Shown here: piece after piece, positions 1-13,300 of the stretch
How the letters are laid out: every line of letters starts with the position of its first letter
Numbering within the stretch: position 1 is the stretch's first letter
Assembly (NCBI GenBank): GCA_029721515.1
Contig: CM056562.1
Coordinates: 16,685,335 to 16,749,334 of the forward strand
Source of the DNA: Synanceia verrucosa
Lineage: Eukaryota; Chordata; Actinopteri; Perciformes; Synanceiidae
Direction: 5' to 3'
DNA length: 64,000 nucleotides
Program-made: the position numbers and the translations under genes
Notes under the pieces: model-generated
What the model was told of the DNA's origin: nothing
Seen by the model: the letters and a program-made list of their open reading frames with translations, nothing else
The model's database searches: none

Positions 1-1192
1 GTACTGGAGTCTTGGATATTAGTAATTACAGCCTGATGCTGTTTCATGACAACGGGATCCAAATGTAGCTGCAACCATCTGGGTAGCGCTTTGAAAATCG
101 TAACTTTGTGATCACTGTGAGGCCCCTCATTAACATCGGGTAGAACATTCACAAAAACAGAAAAAGTGCTGAATACATAAAAAAAAAACAACAACCTGAA
201 ACACATTCAAAGAAGAAAAAATATGGAAGAGTCCATTTGTTCTGCTACTTCAATGCTGGCTAAAAGCTGCTTGACATTTTTCTTAACAGGCTAATCGTCT
301 TTCAGAACAAAAGGTACATGTTCTTCCCTCTCCTGTGCTTCCTTCAGTGAAAAATGTACTCTTGTGGGGGAAAAAAAGACCAGATGTACCAAAGAATGCC
401 TGTCTTCACTTGTAGTGTGCCAACTTTTTAATTACCATCCAGTTTGTTTTCAAACTATTCCTCTAAAGTAAAGTCCACAAAAGTATTTTCTGCAGCCTGA
501 ACAATGTGTGGGTACATTACAATTTAAGCATTCACTACGACATGAGACTTAAGGGGAGCCACCCTCTTTTCTTTTTTCCTAATAGGCTGTTGTGGCTGCC
601 ATGTTGACCAGCAGAGTGAATCGGGACTCCACACAGAGGAGGTCCAATCAATGCGCATCCTGTGCAGGAACTTTTTTAACACTTTTGGGTCGATAATTGA
701 AGTTGGGGGGGGCACGAGATTCAAGGTATTGTTTTTACGAGCCATCAGTGAGACGCATTGATCCAAGCAATGATTCGGCACAAACGAGATCTTTTTTTCT
801 TTTAATTGAGCGTGTCCTGGCATAGGCTAGAATCATTGGCGGAAATGTTAGGGGAATTAAATTAAGTGAGGACGAAGTGGACTGCAGATATTTGACCTCA
901 GAGGCTTAAGGATGTGAGATGCTTTTCTTAAAGGCCAGGCTTAGTGAGACGACAGATGGGATACACAATGTCACTGATAATGCAATGTAATGTGTGACCG
1001 GGGCGATGTTGACACCATGGATGGGACGGGACAAGCTGGTGGGGGTTTGTTTACGTGTGGTCTGAGGAGATTAGCTGTCCTTGGATTACTCCTACGGGAA
1101 CTGTCTGGGATTATGTATTTGTTGGTCTTGTCTTGGTTTATCAAAGACAGAAAAGGCAACAAAAACAGGCTGAAACATCATGTTTCACTGAC
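1..1192 (-). other. wdr11: wdr11 intron 23 (partial)
   Basis: Begins at the GTCAGT donor of exon 23 and runs off the left edge. No further wdr11 exon is seen. Contents are AT-rich unique-looking sequence with short A runs (for example 181-188). Confidence 0.75.
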
Positions 1193-1382
1193 CTGAAAGT
1201 AGGAGCTCTCACACAGGATGTCATGGCAGATGTCCAGGTGGTTCTGAAGTGACGGCTGGGGTCCTTCACTTTGGACCTGACCATCTGCTGTGGACACACT
1301 TAGCTGACGAGCCTGGGCAAACGACTGGAGGTAGTGGGACGCCACAGTCCAGAACTGAAGATCTGACTCATCTCCGAACAGC
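1193..1382 (-). CDS. wdr11: wdr11 coding exon 23 (last in window)
   Basis: Acceptor CCGCAG|GCTGTTC. Encodes RLFGDESDLQFWTVASHY and LQSFAQ, then a variable Ser/Gln/Pro-rich loop, then HLDICHDILCESSYFQ (residues 918-981). Donor CAG|GTCAGT, phase 0. The next family exon (starting with the equivalent of human KFQLERVN) is not found in 1-1192. Confidence 0.95.
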
Positions 1383-4300
1383 CTGCGGTTCACCACAACA
1401 ACGCATCAGCTGACATTCTCTCTAGAGAGATTAAGTTCTGCAGTATGAACCAACACACTGCAGGGTGGGTCTTCTAGTAGTTTGCTCACTAATGACCAGA
1501 GTTCCTGTGCCTTCCCTCAGCCTTCTTTTAACATATCTGCACAGGCACACAGTTGTTGCTAGTTTACCTTGCCACATTAACAAAGGCATGAAAACTTGGA
1601 CGACCACTGTAAAGACTCAGTCACGGTATTCGCTGTAAATTATTCAACTTGTCTTATAATATTACATCATGTTTTCCGATTTCATTACATATTCTGATGT
1701 AAAAATAAATACAAGTCACATTTTTATGTTGAGATTCCAGGAATGATGTATACAACATATTTATGTGGAGAAATCACTCCTGATTCATCTACTTATGTCT
1801 TATGTTTAATTAAATCCTGATCAAGCAGTAGCAGCTCGAGCGCAAATCACTGTAACACAACTGCCTAAAGTTAACGACTTTAGACATTAAAGACATGAGA
1901 AGGAGCAAAAAGGTGGAGTCAAAGACCAGTTTAACATGAGTTTCTCTGTTTACAGTCACAATATGATGGTAAATAAAAGGTGTTTGTATCCTGCAAGAGT
2001 TCCGTCCCACTTCCAGGGTAGCAGCGATTTGTTCTCTATTTACTATAAAAACTATATTTTTGTATGCTTTTCGCATGTTCTGAATGTTAACAAAAAACCC
2101 ATGCTGGTGTACCAGTAAACTCTAATGGGCACAGTTCAATCTGCGCAGACAGCAAACAGTGGCAACTCTGTGCTGAGTTTGAACTCACCGTGAGACCAGG
2201 AGGCAGCGCTGCAGCAGGCTGAGCTCCGGGTCCTGGAGCACGCTCTTCATATCACTGGGGAGCCAATCAGAGACCAACAATCAGAACACAGCGAGAGCCA
2301 ATTACACTCCTCAAACACAGCAAGACCAGTGTGGCTGCTATAGGAGCTTCCTCTTATCTGTCAACCCACAGAATACATGCTCTTTAAGCCTGATGTCTAC
2401 ACACAAAGGAGCCTGGGTCTCTGACTGCAAACACAAACTACATTAACAAATACTGACACTTGGCAAGCACACATACACGCATCTGCGTGCCATTTGCATC
2501 ATGACATTAACTCACTTAGACAAGGAGTTGAGTTGCTCCTGGATCAGGCCTTTTATCTCGTCTTTCTCATTGTAGTCTCTGAAACAGACAGAGGGCTCAA
2601 ACTCAGTCAAGTGGCTCGTCTCGTCTCCCTAAAATAAAAACCTGACCTGATATTAAACAGGAAGCAGAGTGGATTTGAGGTGTCGGACACTAACAGATAA
2701 TTCTATTCTAATGTTTAAGCTGAGGTCAGGTAGCACCCTGCGAGGTGAATGCTGCTAATGTAGCTACCTGACTTATGATAAGGAAGCAGTGTGTGTTTAA
2801 AGGCAGAAAGCAGTGTCACACTGATGACATTATTACAGCAGGCTATAGCTAAAGACAGATGTATCCATCTAAAGCAAATCCAACTGGAATTACTGTCTTA
2901 TGGCTATAGGCCACCGCAGCCCAGTCAAGCTGCAGTTTACTATCTATGCCTGTCCAAAATGTCCTCACTTCATCATTTTATCCTATGACACATTTGTGTG
3001 AAATACATCAAGGTCTTATAATCGATTATTTATCGATCCTGTTTAGAACTAATTCTAGTTTGTATCTTCTGAACTAATATAGCCTCAAAGTGAAACTTCA
3101 TTAAACCAGGCTGTCTCTATCAAGGTTGGACCATGATTGTGATTCAAGTGAATCAAGACTGTAGTGAAACTAATCAGTTTGAAAATGGGTCTCTTTTTAA
3201 AACTATCATGGTAAAATATTTTTAAATTTTATCTTCATACTCCTTTATTGGCATTTCAATGACGTACTGTATGTGGTGGGAGATCAGTTTAATAAAAGAT
3301 TGACAGCCTGTCTCCATCCATCATAAAAGTTCAATGTGTAGAGCGCAAGTTCAAATTCAGTTTAACCAAAAGCAGCTCTGCTAAATCATTGATGCACACT
3401 GTGTGGATATCAATAATTGATACTACTGGCCTCCATGAATGTGCTGCTTTGCTTACTTGTTTCAACAGCTTGCAAGTAAGCCAAGGATCCATTCTAGTAT
3501 TTCTTTTTATTATACAGCTGGAGTACTACAATTGGCCACAATAAATTGAGGGAATCAGATCAGACTTAGATAAGTAAAAAATAATTAAATAGACTTTGAA
3601 GAGTGGCTCGGGACCTCTCCAGCAGTAAAAAACTTCTGCTGTTCATAAGGGACGTTAATGTTCATTATTCTTTTATCCCACAGTCTGAAAACATCTAAAA
3701 ATCCATATTCTCTTCTTCTCTTTATGTTAGTCTCAGTAACACTCCTGACATCTTAAGAGGAATTGAATTTTACTCCGAGTTGAGACTTACACTTGAGTGA
3801 TGTCCATGGTGAAGGTTCCTGACCAGGGCTGCAGCAGGAGGAAAGCCTTGAGTGTGAGGGCGGCTCGGGGCACCAACAGGTAAGGACACCACACTGGATC
3901 TGATTAAATATCCCAAAGAGCAGAGAGAACATCAGGCCATGGCTGTTCAAGGAGTAATTTTATGTGTTATTATGAAATGCAATGTATAATTACCTCCGCC
4001 GAGGAGGTTATGTTTTCACCAGGGTTTGTTTATTTGTTTGTTTGTTTGCAAAATAACTCAAAAAGTTATGGATGGATTTTGACAAAATTTTCAGGATTGA
4101 CCAGAAGTGGCCTAACTTAACAACAAACAAATAAACAAACCCCGGTGAAAACAACCTCCTTGGCGGCAGGGCTAATTTTAAATAAAAAAAGTTGCCGCCG
4201 CCGCGGAGGTCTGCACTCTCTGAGTGCTTTTCTAGTTGGATATAATTTCACAAGCATGAAACAACCCAGTGGCATCCAATAGTAGATGCACTTCCCCTTC

Positions 4301-7300
4301 AATCCTTCACAGAGTCTTCTGGCTCACCGGTCAGATCTTGCTCATCCATGCGGTAACTGGCGGACTTCATCGCCATCTCCAGCACTCGTATACAGCCGTC
4401 GTCAGAGGCCAGCACAACCTTGTCTGATGTGCACCAGTCAATGTCTAGGATGCGGTAGTTCACGTTGCGCCCGATCCGCATGCTGCTCACCATCTGGACC
4501 TGCAAGACAGAGGATGATCGAGGAGGTTCACCTCGAACTGTCACCTAAAAGCTTCTGTTAAAACATCTGCAACCAGGAAAGTGACATGGAAAACATTATA
4601 CAATCCTCTGGAATAATAAAAAAGGAGAAAAGGACAGTGTGGGATCATTTATGGATCACAACTGTAAACTAATATATGCTGCTCATCGCAGGAGACAGAA
4701 CGGAAGACTCAGAGGACCAACAGCGTTCTACAAAACCTCCCTCTCTGGCTTCTTAATGGGGCTGTATGGGAGTCGGTGTTACCCAGCTGTCAACAGAGCA
4801 CTGAAGCATTTCTGAGGTCTCTCCTGCGCTTCCTCTCCTCCTCCATTCTCTCCTACTCCTCCCTCTCTTTCCAGCCTTACAGCCGCTTCCCTCTGCAGCT
4901 TGATCCATCTGCCGTCTGGTTTTTACGATTGGGGACAGAAAACTGCGTCTTATCAGAGCTCCCCTCAAGAAAACACATCCCTCCACCCAGACAATAATGC
5001 TCCACAGGGACCCTCTCCCTCCACCCCATGCTGCTTAAAACACCAGAGCATCTATCTGTGTCCACATCCATCTGCTTTTTGCCATGTAAACTAATTAATA
5101 TTGCAGCGTGGATACAGACAAATAGAAAAAATCCGGTCTGTGGCATTAGATCAAATGATGAACTGGAGCGCCAACTAGCCTGAAGGATTCTTAGATGAGG
5201 TGAAATGAAGACTGTGCAGAAAGAACTTTCTGGATGACGACTTAGGTAAACAAAGTTAAAGAGGAAGTGAGGCTGCATGTCACTCACAGGACTGTGAATC
5301 ATCCATCCTGCTAAGGTGGAACTTATTTACTTTACATCAGTGGAAAGCTCCCCGGGCTTGTGTATGTGTACAGTGCACTGTAATGATTCTTTAATACAAC
5401 AGGACGATTGCAGCAGATATACCATCACTATGGAGCCAGCATCAGTTCAATACACATCGCCACAATATTGTAGAGCTTCAGTGAATACAGTGCAACATTA
5501 ATTCAGCCACAGTACATCTGATAAAATGAAAACCACTGCTATGAAGATGCAGGTTTTTCATTAACAGTCAGGCGATGCATTCTGGGAGTTTTTAATGAGT
5601 TACAACAAACCTATCAAATTTGTTATAATGACATGTGACTGGCAAGTTGCCAAGAGTTGTTGTGTGGAGCCTCACCTCTTTGGTATCCCAGACCTCTGCT
5701 CCATCTGTGTACATGACTAGCAGCTTCTGGTTGCCCTTCCCTGGGGCGAAGCGGATCTTCTTCACCCAGCCCCGATGTGTTGGTATTCCCCTAAAAGCAT
5801 CAACAGCATTGATTTATTTCATTCCTACCCCGCAGTCATCTCCTTCCCTGTTAGTTTTTACAAAATAAGAAACATATATACACATAAATAATCAATCCAT
5901 TAACATTCTGGGCATAAAAATGCTTTCAAAACAAGAATCAAAATGAAAACAAATATATAAACAAAGTGCAAATAAATGCTTCGGAGAACTGCAGGTATTA
6001 ATGCAGTATGGTGTAGTGTAGATGCAATGTACTAAGTGGCTTAAAAAGTGTGTAGGGTTTAGCATTTACCTGGATAAACGAGCTTTGAGGTCCCAGAAGT
6101 TGAGATTGCCGTCAACGTCCCCAAGCACCAGAGTGTCACCTTTCCAGGCGATGCAGGCGATACTACCCATACTACCCTGCAACACAGGAAGGATGAGCAT
6201 ATTCAGCAAGAGTATCAAAAGCAAAAATAAGAGGACAGCTTCACATTTGTCCTCTGCTCAAAGATTCCCAATATATTCACACATATGCTGTAAACCTAAC
6301 AATCTATTGACCAGTTATGACAGTACAGTATTGCCCACTACAGTTGTTCCATTACTGACATTTGGCTATACAAATACAACTTATTTGACTTGAAAATCAT
6401 AATAAGTCCATGATCATCATCCACATAATTACAGAATAGACATGAAACAATGCAAGGATTGGTAATCTTGAGACACTAAAAAAAACAAACACAGTCTGGT
6501 GTTGCAAACAGTGTCATCAAGCCAGTAGCATTGACAGCACCTCCCCTCAGGCCTCCCTCCAAAGCCACTCACCAAAATTTCATTATGAATGTAAACAATG
6601 AACGGGGCTATTGTTGTTACTCACAGCTGTCAAGCTGGCAGCTTGTGGAGCACAAGTGTGCACGCAGGCTCATTACAGCCACACACACCAGATTTTTTTT
6701 TCCATTTTTTTTGTCAGAGCATTTGATTTATTGCTATACAATACACAAACCCAAACCAAAGTGCAATCCCACCACTGAAGAAAGTCTTCTATAAAAGCAC
6801 CATATTCTCTGGTCTAGAGGTAGACAAGCACAGCGTCTGAGGTTAAGTGAGGCTGCGCTATAAGACACAGAGCTAATGTAAAGACATTACGTGTCAGCTC
6901 ACCTTCACTGAGTACCCAGTGAATGATAGGACAAAAGTTTTTCGGAGAGTTTCAGTTTGTTCCCTGACAGAGATATGAAGATCTTCTATCATCCTGAAAG
7001 GACTGTAAAATCTTTGAGGTATGCAAATCTTTGAACAATGAATCTGTAGCCGTCATGAATATAAGGATTTTAAAATCCCCAGGTAAACCTCCAGTGTGTG
7101 TCTGTACGATCGGTGTGAATAGATGCAGGGAGTGAGCTGGCAAAACACAGGCTGTCTGACAATCCAATCTGCTGCTCAGGAATGGGACTTGAGAGAATTT
7201 GATATACTATGGTGGCTTTCCTTTAGAAACACTGTGAGTGCTTGTGACAAGGTGTGAAATTGTGGCGTGTTTATTGACAGATAAGAGCAATCAACAACAA

Positions 7301-10300
7301 ACAACAGAAGGGGCCATCTCTGTAGCATGATTCAGCTCAAGAGAAGTCACAACTAGATAATGAGTTCAGGAAAGTTCCCGAAAATAAAGTTTCAAAAGAT
7401 TTCCAGAGCAGCAGATTATGTTTTATGCTACTCTGTAGAAAATGGATGCTTAAATTAAGAATCAAAGGGCTATTTGTTTACAGTGACTCGTCGACTTGTA
7501 AAGTAATAAACATCCTGCTGCTGTGATTTTCATCGTGGTGAAAAGAAATCTTGTCTTCAGTAATAACTTGTTTCAGCTTGCAAGCCAGGCCATTTTTCTG
7601 TCGCTGCAAATTAATAGCTGAGTCATGATTCTTTACAGGTAATCCATGAAGAGTTCATCAGAGCCACCAGTCTGAACCAGTGGAGAGAGCACCAGAAAAA
7701 CACTATCTGGGACAAACTGACACAGGTTTAAAAATCACACAGGTTTAATTGGCTGTTTGTGCTCTATAAGAAAAAGGTTTAAACATAAAGCTGCAGAAGC
7801 TGTAGCACATTACAGTAGGTTGAACACTCACCCAGCATGTATACCACCCCCCCACAGACACAAGCCCCACAAAAAAAGTCAAGGACACAAGATACAGCAG
7901 GGGAGTGATGGCTTTTACTTTATAGAGGAGATAAACGTGCCGACGCTGGCTAACAACAAGGAAGCAGTTCTCCTTTTGAGATCCAGAATGAGGTAAGATG
8001 TCGACACAGTGCAGATGTTTGATCACAAAAACAGACACAACTGATGTGTGGATCTTTTCATTCTCTTTGACACTGAGAAAAAAATGTATGCGCTGCAAAA
8101 AAAAAAGATTTAACCTTTAAACATAAAAGAGATGATGAAGAAGCAGGACTGAAAAGACTGAGAAAAAAGACAAAAAAGGGGACTTGTCAGTTTTTTTTTT
8201 TTTAACTAAAATAAATAATAATGGCACAATGCATAATAATGGATGTGGTGTGTAAAAGTGAAACACGGTATAGGAGATGGATTATGTTACAATACTGAGG
8301 GGAAGGACTGATTAATTCAGAGTTCAAAGATAGCATACATTTAACATGCATTACAGACAGAGGACAGGAGAAAGTCAGAGATGGAAGTAGTGATAGGAGA
8401 CATACTGATGTCCACAGAGGGTAAACAGGGAGAAGAAAGAAACAATTTAAATCTTAAGATATCATGAAACGTGTTAATATTGTTGTGCAAGGATTAGTGA
8501 GGGTCACCTTGAAGCAGTTCAGGAGGATACGATGTAAAAAGAGACCTAAGAAAGACACAGTCTCTGAACTCACGTCAGGGGGAATTCGTGCACCATCTTT
8601 GACCGTGTTGCCTTCTACGGTGATGTGGTAGACCTGCCCATCTGTGTCAGTGAATACAAAATGCTCCCTGGCTGAGATAGCTTGGCTGGTCTCTGACTTG
8701 CTCTCTGCATCCTGCAGAAGACTGTAGTAGAAAAAAAAAACATGTCAGGCTTTTTGCACTTTTTTGCCGGTGAAATAACTTGGCAGGACTTGAGTATCTG
8801 CAGCTAACAGTGGTAAGGCATTACCACTAACTTCTAGGTGAGTGATACAATCTGACAAAAAAAACACAGAACCCAGGGGTACAGCAGAGAAGTTCAAGTC
8901 CTAATAATCATAATAAGTCAAAATAAATAATCATCCACATATTGAGTCAGCTTCACTCTAACACTATGGGGTTGTGATTCAATGAAAAACTAGCAAGGGA
9001 CCATAGATGTGCTAGCAAAATGTAATGTGTGATAAAAGGCTGAAAATAGTTTGCCAAAAACTGGCTCTACGGATGTGACAAAAAAAACATTAAAAGGTCC
9101 TGGTTCTAGGCAATCACATAATCAATCACTGAAAGAGAATAAGAGGTAAAAAAAAAAAAACTGTTGTGGGATTGGAATGATTAACTGTTGCTTTTTCAGA
9201 GCCTCATAGAGCAGCTTTAACTCTGCCTTAGAGCTTAAGATCCTGGCAAAAGATTTCCAAAGAGAAAAATTGACATTTTATAATGCTGACCTGATGACTG
9301 AGGATTCAACGCTGCTCTGCTCAGCGTCTGACACAGTCTGCCGAGCTATGGCCTCCCTCGCTGCCATCTGCTTCTTCTTCAGACTCTTCAAGTTGTGGGA
9401 GGGGGACCACTCCTGTTTATACAAACACATAGGGTTGCAGTTACAGCAAGAAACTCAGATGAAGACCCAGACACAAACCATCACAGTGCAAAAGGCAGTC
9501 CTGAAAGGGAAGTGATCTGTACAGTAGATGCACAAATAAATTAAATTCAGGCACACAGGAGAGCTGTTTTCCCCAGAATTCCTGTCTAACTCCTGGAGCA
9601 CTGTGGCTGCAGTCTGGTTGAGTCGAGGTTGTAATCAATATGGAAATGAGACAGCAATATGGGGCTTGGGGAGGCCAGCATGTATTATTAAGGTTGCTGG
9701 CGGTTTTTATTCGCACTGTGGCGGATTTTACAGCCCCACTGTAAAGTTTATCCAGCATAACTCTTCTTTTATGAGCATTTCTCTGGCCTAATGAAGCCAC
9801 GCTTCTCTGCTGAGCTTGAAATTTTCAGACGAATGGAACAAATAGCCCCCCACACCCCGAATAAGAGAGGAAAGGAACAAGTCGACTGAAGCACCAGCCA
9901 GTGTATTCTCTTAAAGAAGAACCTAAGATATTCAGATATGCAGTTCAGTATATTAAATAAATCATGCACATGTTATCCCTCTCATATATTTCAGTTGTGT
10001 TTATTTATTTCCTGCAGTTTTAGGCTCAGTAAAGGATGTGTTAGTTATTAGTATGTAGATTTGTCAGTACCAGTGCAGTAACAGTAGGGAAGTTCTTAGC
10101 CATCTCCCGCAGTAGCGTCCCTGTCCTGGCATCCCACAGCTCCAGAGGTTTGTCTCTGAACACCACCACCAGATACTGCCTGAGGATGGACATCAGAAAC
10201 ACACACATTCAGACTCAAACACACAGTGTCCACAACCCCACAATAAATGGCTTTTTTTTTATGTGGATTGGATGCTGAGTCGGCCAATGTGTCAGCATAA

Positions 10301-13300
10301 CGCTGACAGCATGAGGTCAAATTTATCCAGTCATCTTTCAAAGAGGTTTGAGTGTTCATGTTCAAGTTTTAGACTACCGTAAGCAATGTTTAACCAACAA
10401 CCAGCCAATGCAACAAGGCTACTTTTGCAAAATCACCCTTTGTGGTCAACTCTTAAACCATACTGTAGTGTACACAGCTGTTTACAGCACGAAAACAGAG
10501 CAGCATGAACAAGGATTTTCTTGCACATATGAATAAAATATTCACACTTGTGACCTGAAGTCAGTCAGTCTGAATCCCCTAACTGATCCAAAAAAGAGTT
10601 CTGGCCAAGAAACAGGCTCCCCAACATTAAAAGGTACCATGCAATTTATCAAGAGCAAATATCTTAGCCTTTAGCTGCCATGGGGGAGAAAGCCAGAAAT
10701 CAGAGAGTAAACACACTGGGCAGCTCCTCAGGGAGCGACAGTGAAAATATGTTACTGGCTCCCTACAAACCCCGGTCTACGCTATTATAAGACTGTGATC
10801 TGTGTCAGTGTGATTAAAATTATATGACATGTATATGATACACTATCCAATAATTGAAAATAACATTTTCACCTCCTTTTCTCCCATGATATGATACATA
10901 GTGAGTCAGAGTGTAGAACATCATATATGTTACTGCTCATCTTTGCTATATTAGACTTCTTAGCTATTATGCAGCTATTTGCCAAATAGCAGCCATTGCA
11001 GTGACCTGTTTATGGAATAATACTACAAGCTAAACCATCAAACCACTGTTTGGTATTTAGATACAATGCTAAGTTATTGTAACAGCAGGTAAATCAGCAA
11101 ATTGACACAGTAATGTACGTTGCCCATGAATGTTTAATTTAAGCTCCTGTCACACACAACACCAGGTACAGCTGTTGCAACGAGTGTATTTAACTGAGCA
11201 ATAATGCATTTTATCAGTTATGAAATCAACCTTTCATTAAACTCGTTCCATGGAAGGGCAGCTTGTAAATAATACGATCTATAATAATAATAATAATAAT
11301 AATATTGTGGCCATGACTTGCTTTCATGGCCTCCAGGGCAGGTCAAAATATGATGCCCTTGAAAATAAAACACAAGATTTACTGCCAAACACTTTGAGAG
11401 TATACACGAGTGTCTGATAAGCCTGTTGCATTTCTCAGTAAATGTGTGATGACTGTAAAGAATCCTAGATTTTTTTTCTGAATATCACAGTCCCATTAAA
11501 AGTTTGCAGCAATGATAAATGCTTGAATGAAAACCTGACAACCCCAAACATTACACAGCATTAATTTGTGAAGGACAGAAGGAGTTAGAGAGAGAGAGGG
11601 TGGGAGGGCTCCAGACAGGTAAAATGAAGTTGTGTGTGGGGGGGTCTAAATTGTTTATATGTCAGTGTACAATGTGTGTGTATGTGTGTGTATGCAGGGT
11701 AAAGGCATTAAAACTCACTTGAGATGAGACACTTTAATCATCTCAATGGGAGGCTCATCATTTCCTCGCTCGCCTCTGAACGCAAAGCATCTGCCTGGAA
11801 AACACAGAGTGAACGGGAGAGAGGTAGTGATGATGGAGGGCAGAAGACGGTATCCTTCTTCACCTGTGAAGAGACTGATTGATCTCATTTCACTTTACTG
11901 CCAGGGCGTCCTGGTTTCATCTCTTTAGCTGGAGCCGAAAGAGCAAACTGGTGACAACTTATTCTCACCACCTGCTCTAATCTCTGCTTTTCATTTGCCA
12001 ACGGTGCAGCCAGCGAAGCAGACATTATGCAGAGCATCAAGGTGCCCCTTTAAACAAAACAAGAATACCCTTCAGCTGTATCTTATCACATTTGCCTACA
12101 GAAGTGCTGATCCAAAGTTGCTGAGGACACTTAGGAAGGTAGCCTGTTTAAAATGCACGAGTGAAGGAGCTGCCTGTGGTGGTTTGGGTTGAGGGTGATG
12201 GGGGGTGACCTCAAATAGTTCTGTTGAGATGACAGTTGATGTGTACCAGAGGGGAAAGAATAGCTAAGCATATGGTGCAGAGGAAACTTGGACGACCTGT
12301 GGTGCACTAGAGGCTAATGCAGCCCTCTTCATCATTTCCTCTTTTGTTTCCAGTATCAATTAAGCCCCTCTTCAGATCAGCAGCCTACAGGCTCTAATCA
12401 CAGGTTAAATGTGAATTCACAGAAAGACACACACACGCACACACGCACGCACGCACACATCAAGGTCCTGAATACTGCAACAAAGACACAAATGGGGTCA
12501 CACTTTCTTCACCTGCTGTCTGCAAAGGGATGAGGGTCGGTGCTTTATAGTGATCGCAGAAATGTCATGCTCATCCCCTTCTGTGGACGATGACTGGGAA
12601 GACCGGGAGTCTTACCACCACAGCATCACGCATGTATAATTAATACTGTGGTTATAATTATATGTAATCATCATCAATGCACATCATAAATATTTATACA
12701 GTTTGCGAGAAAATGCAAACTGAGTTCACTACATCGCAACACCAACTTCCCCCAGTTCTTGTAGCACGTAGAAAATCCTTTCATAAATAAAGATATAAGA
12801 CGCTAAGGGCTGTGGTTTAGAGTTAGAGCAGGTCAGAGCTTTGCCATCAGTGTGAAAATGAGTATTCAGATTAGATCCGGATGGGCAGGTTGGCTCCTTG
12901 CATGGCAGCCTCTGCCATCAGTGGATGAATGCGTTTTTGAACACTGACATGTAGTGAAAAGTGCTTTGAGTGGTCGAAGGACTCAAAAGGCACCATATAC
13001 TGGAAATGTGGGTCCATTTACTTTAATCTAAGTCCAGGAGTTATTTTGGTCCTGCTCTATTTAAGGACTTGTTTATGCAAAAATTATGCACACACAAGTG
13101 ACAAAAATGTACATAAACTTGAGTTACAAAAAAAAAAGTACAAATCTTACTGACGTGTAGCTCCAAGTTAAATGCTGGTTGGCACAACTGACATTTCAAG
13201 ATCTAACGTATATTAAATGCAGAACAAGTTGTAACCTGTAAATAAGATGTCTTCAGTGTTCTTGAAAGGCAAATTTTGCTTTGCTAGGCTAAACTCTACT

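Noticed and set aside
524..823. Possible wdr11 exon 24 in the 99-codon minus-strand frame
   Set aside because: Sequence does not match the expected continuation after SSYFQ and has no suitable acceptor.
4877..5302. 141-codon minus-strand frame in intron 18
   Set aside because: Low-complexity, no homology to WDR11 or any family I know, and lies between two well-defined exons.
6022..6393. 123-codon plus-strand frame
   Set aside because: Antisense shadow of wdr11 exon 17.
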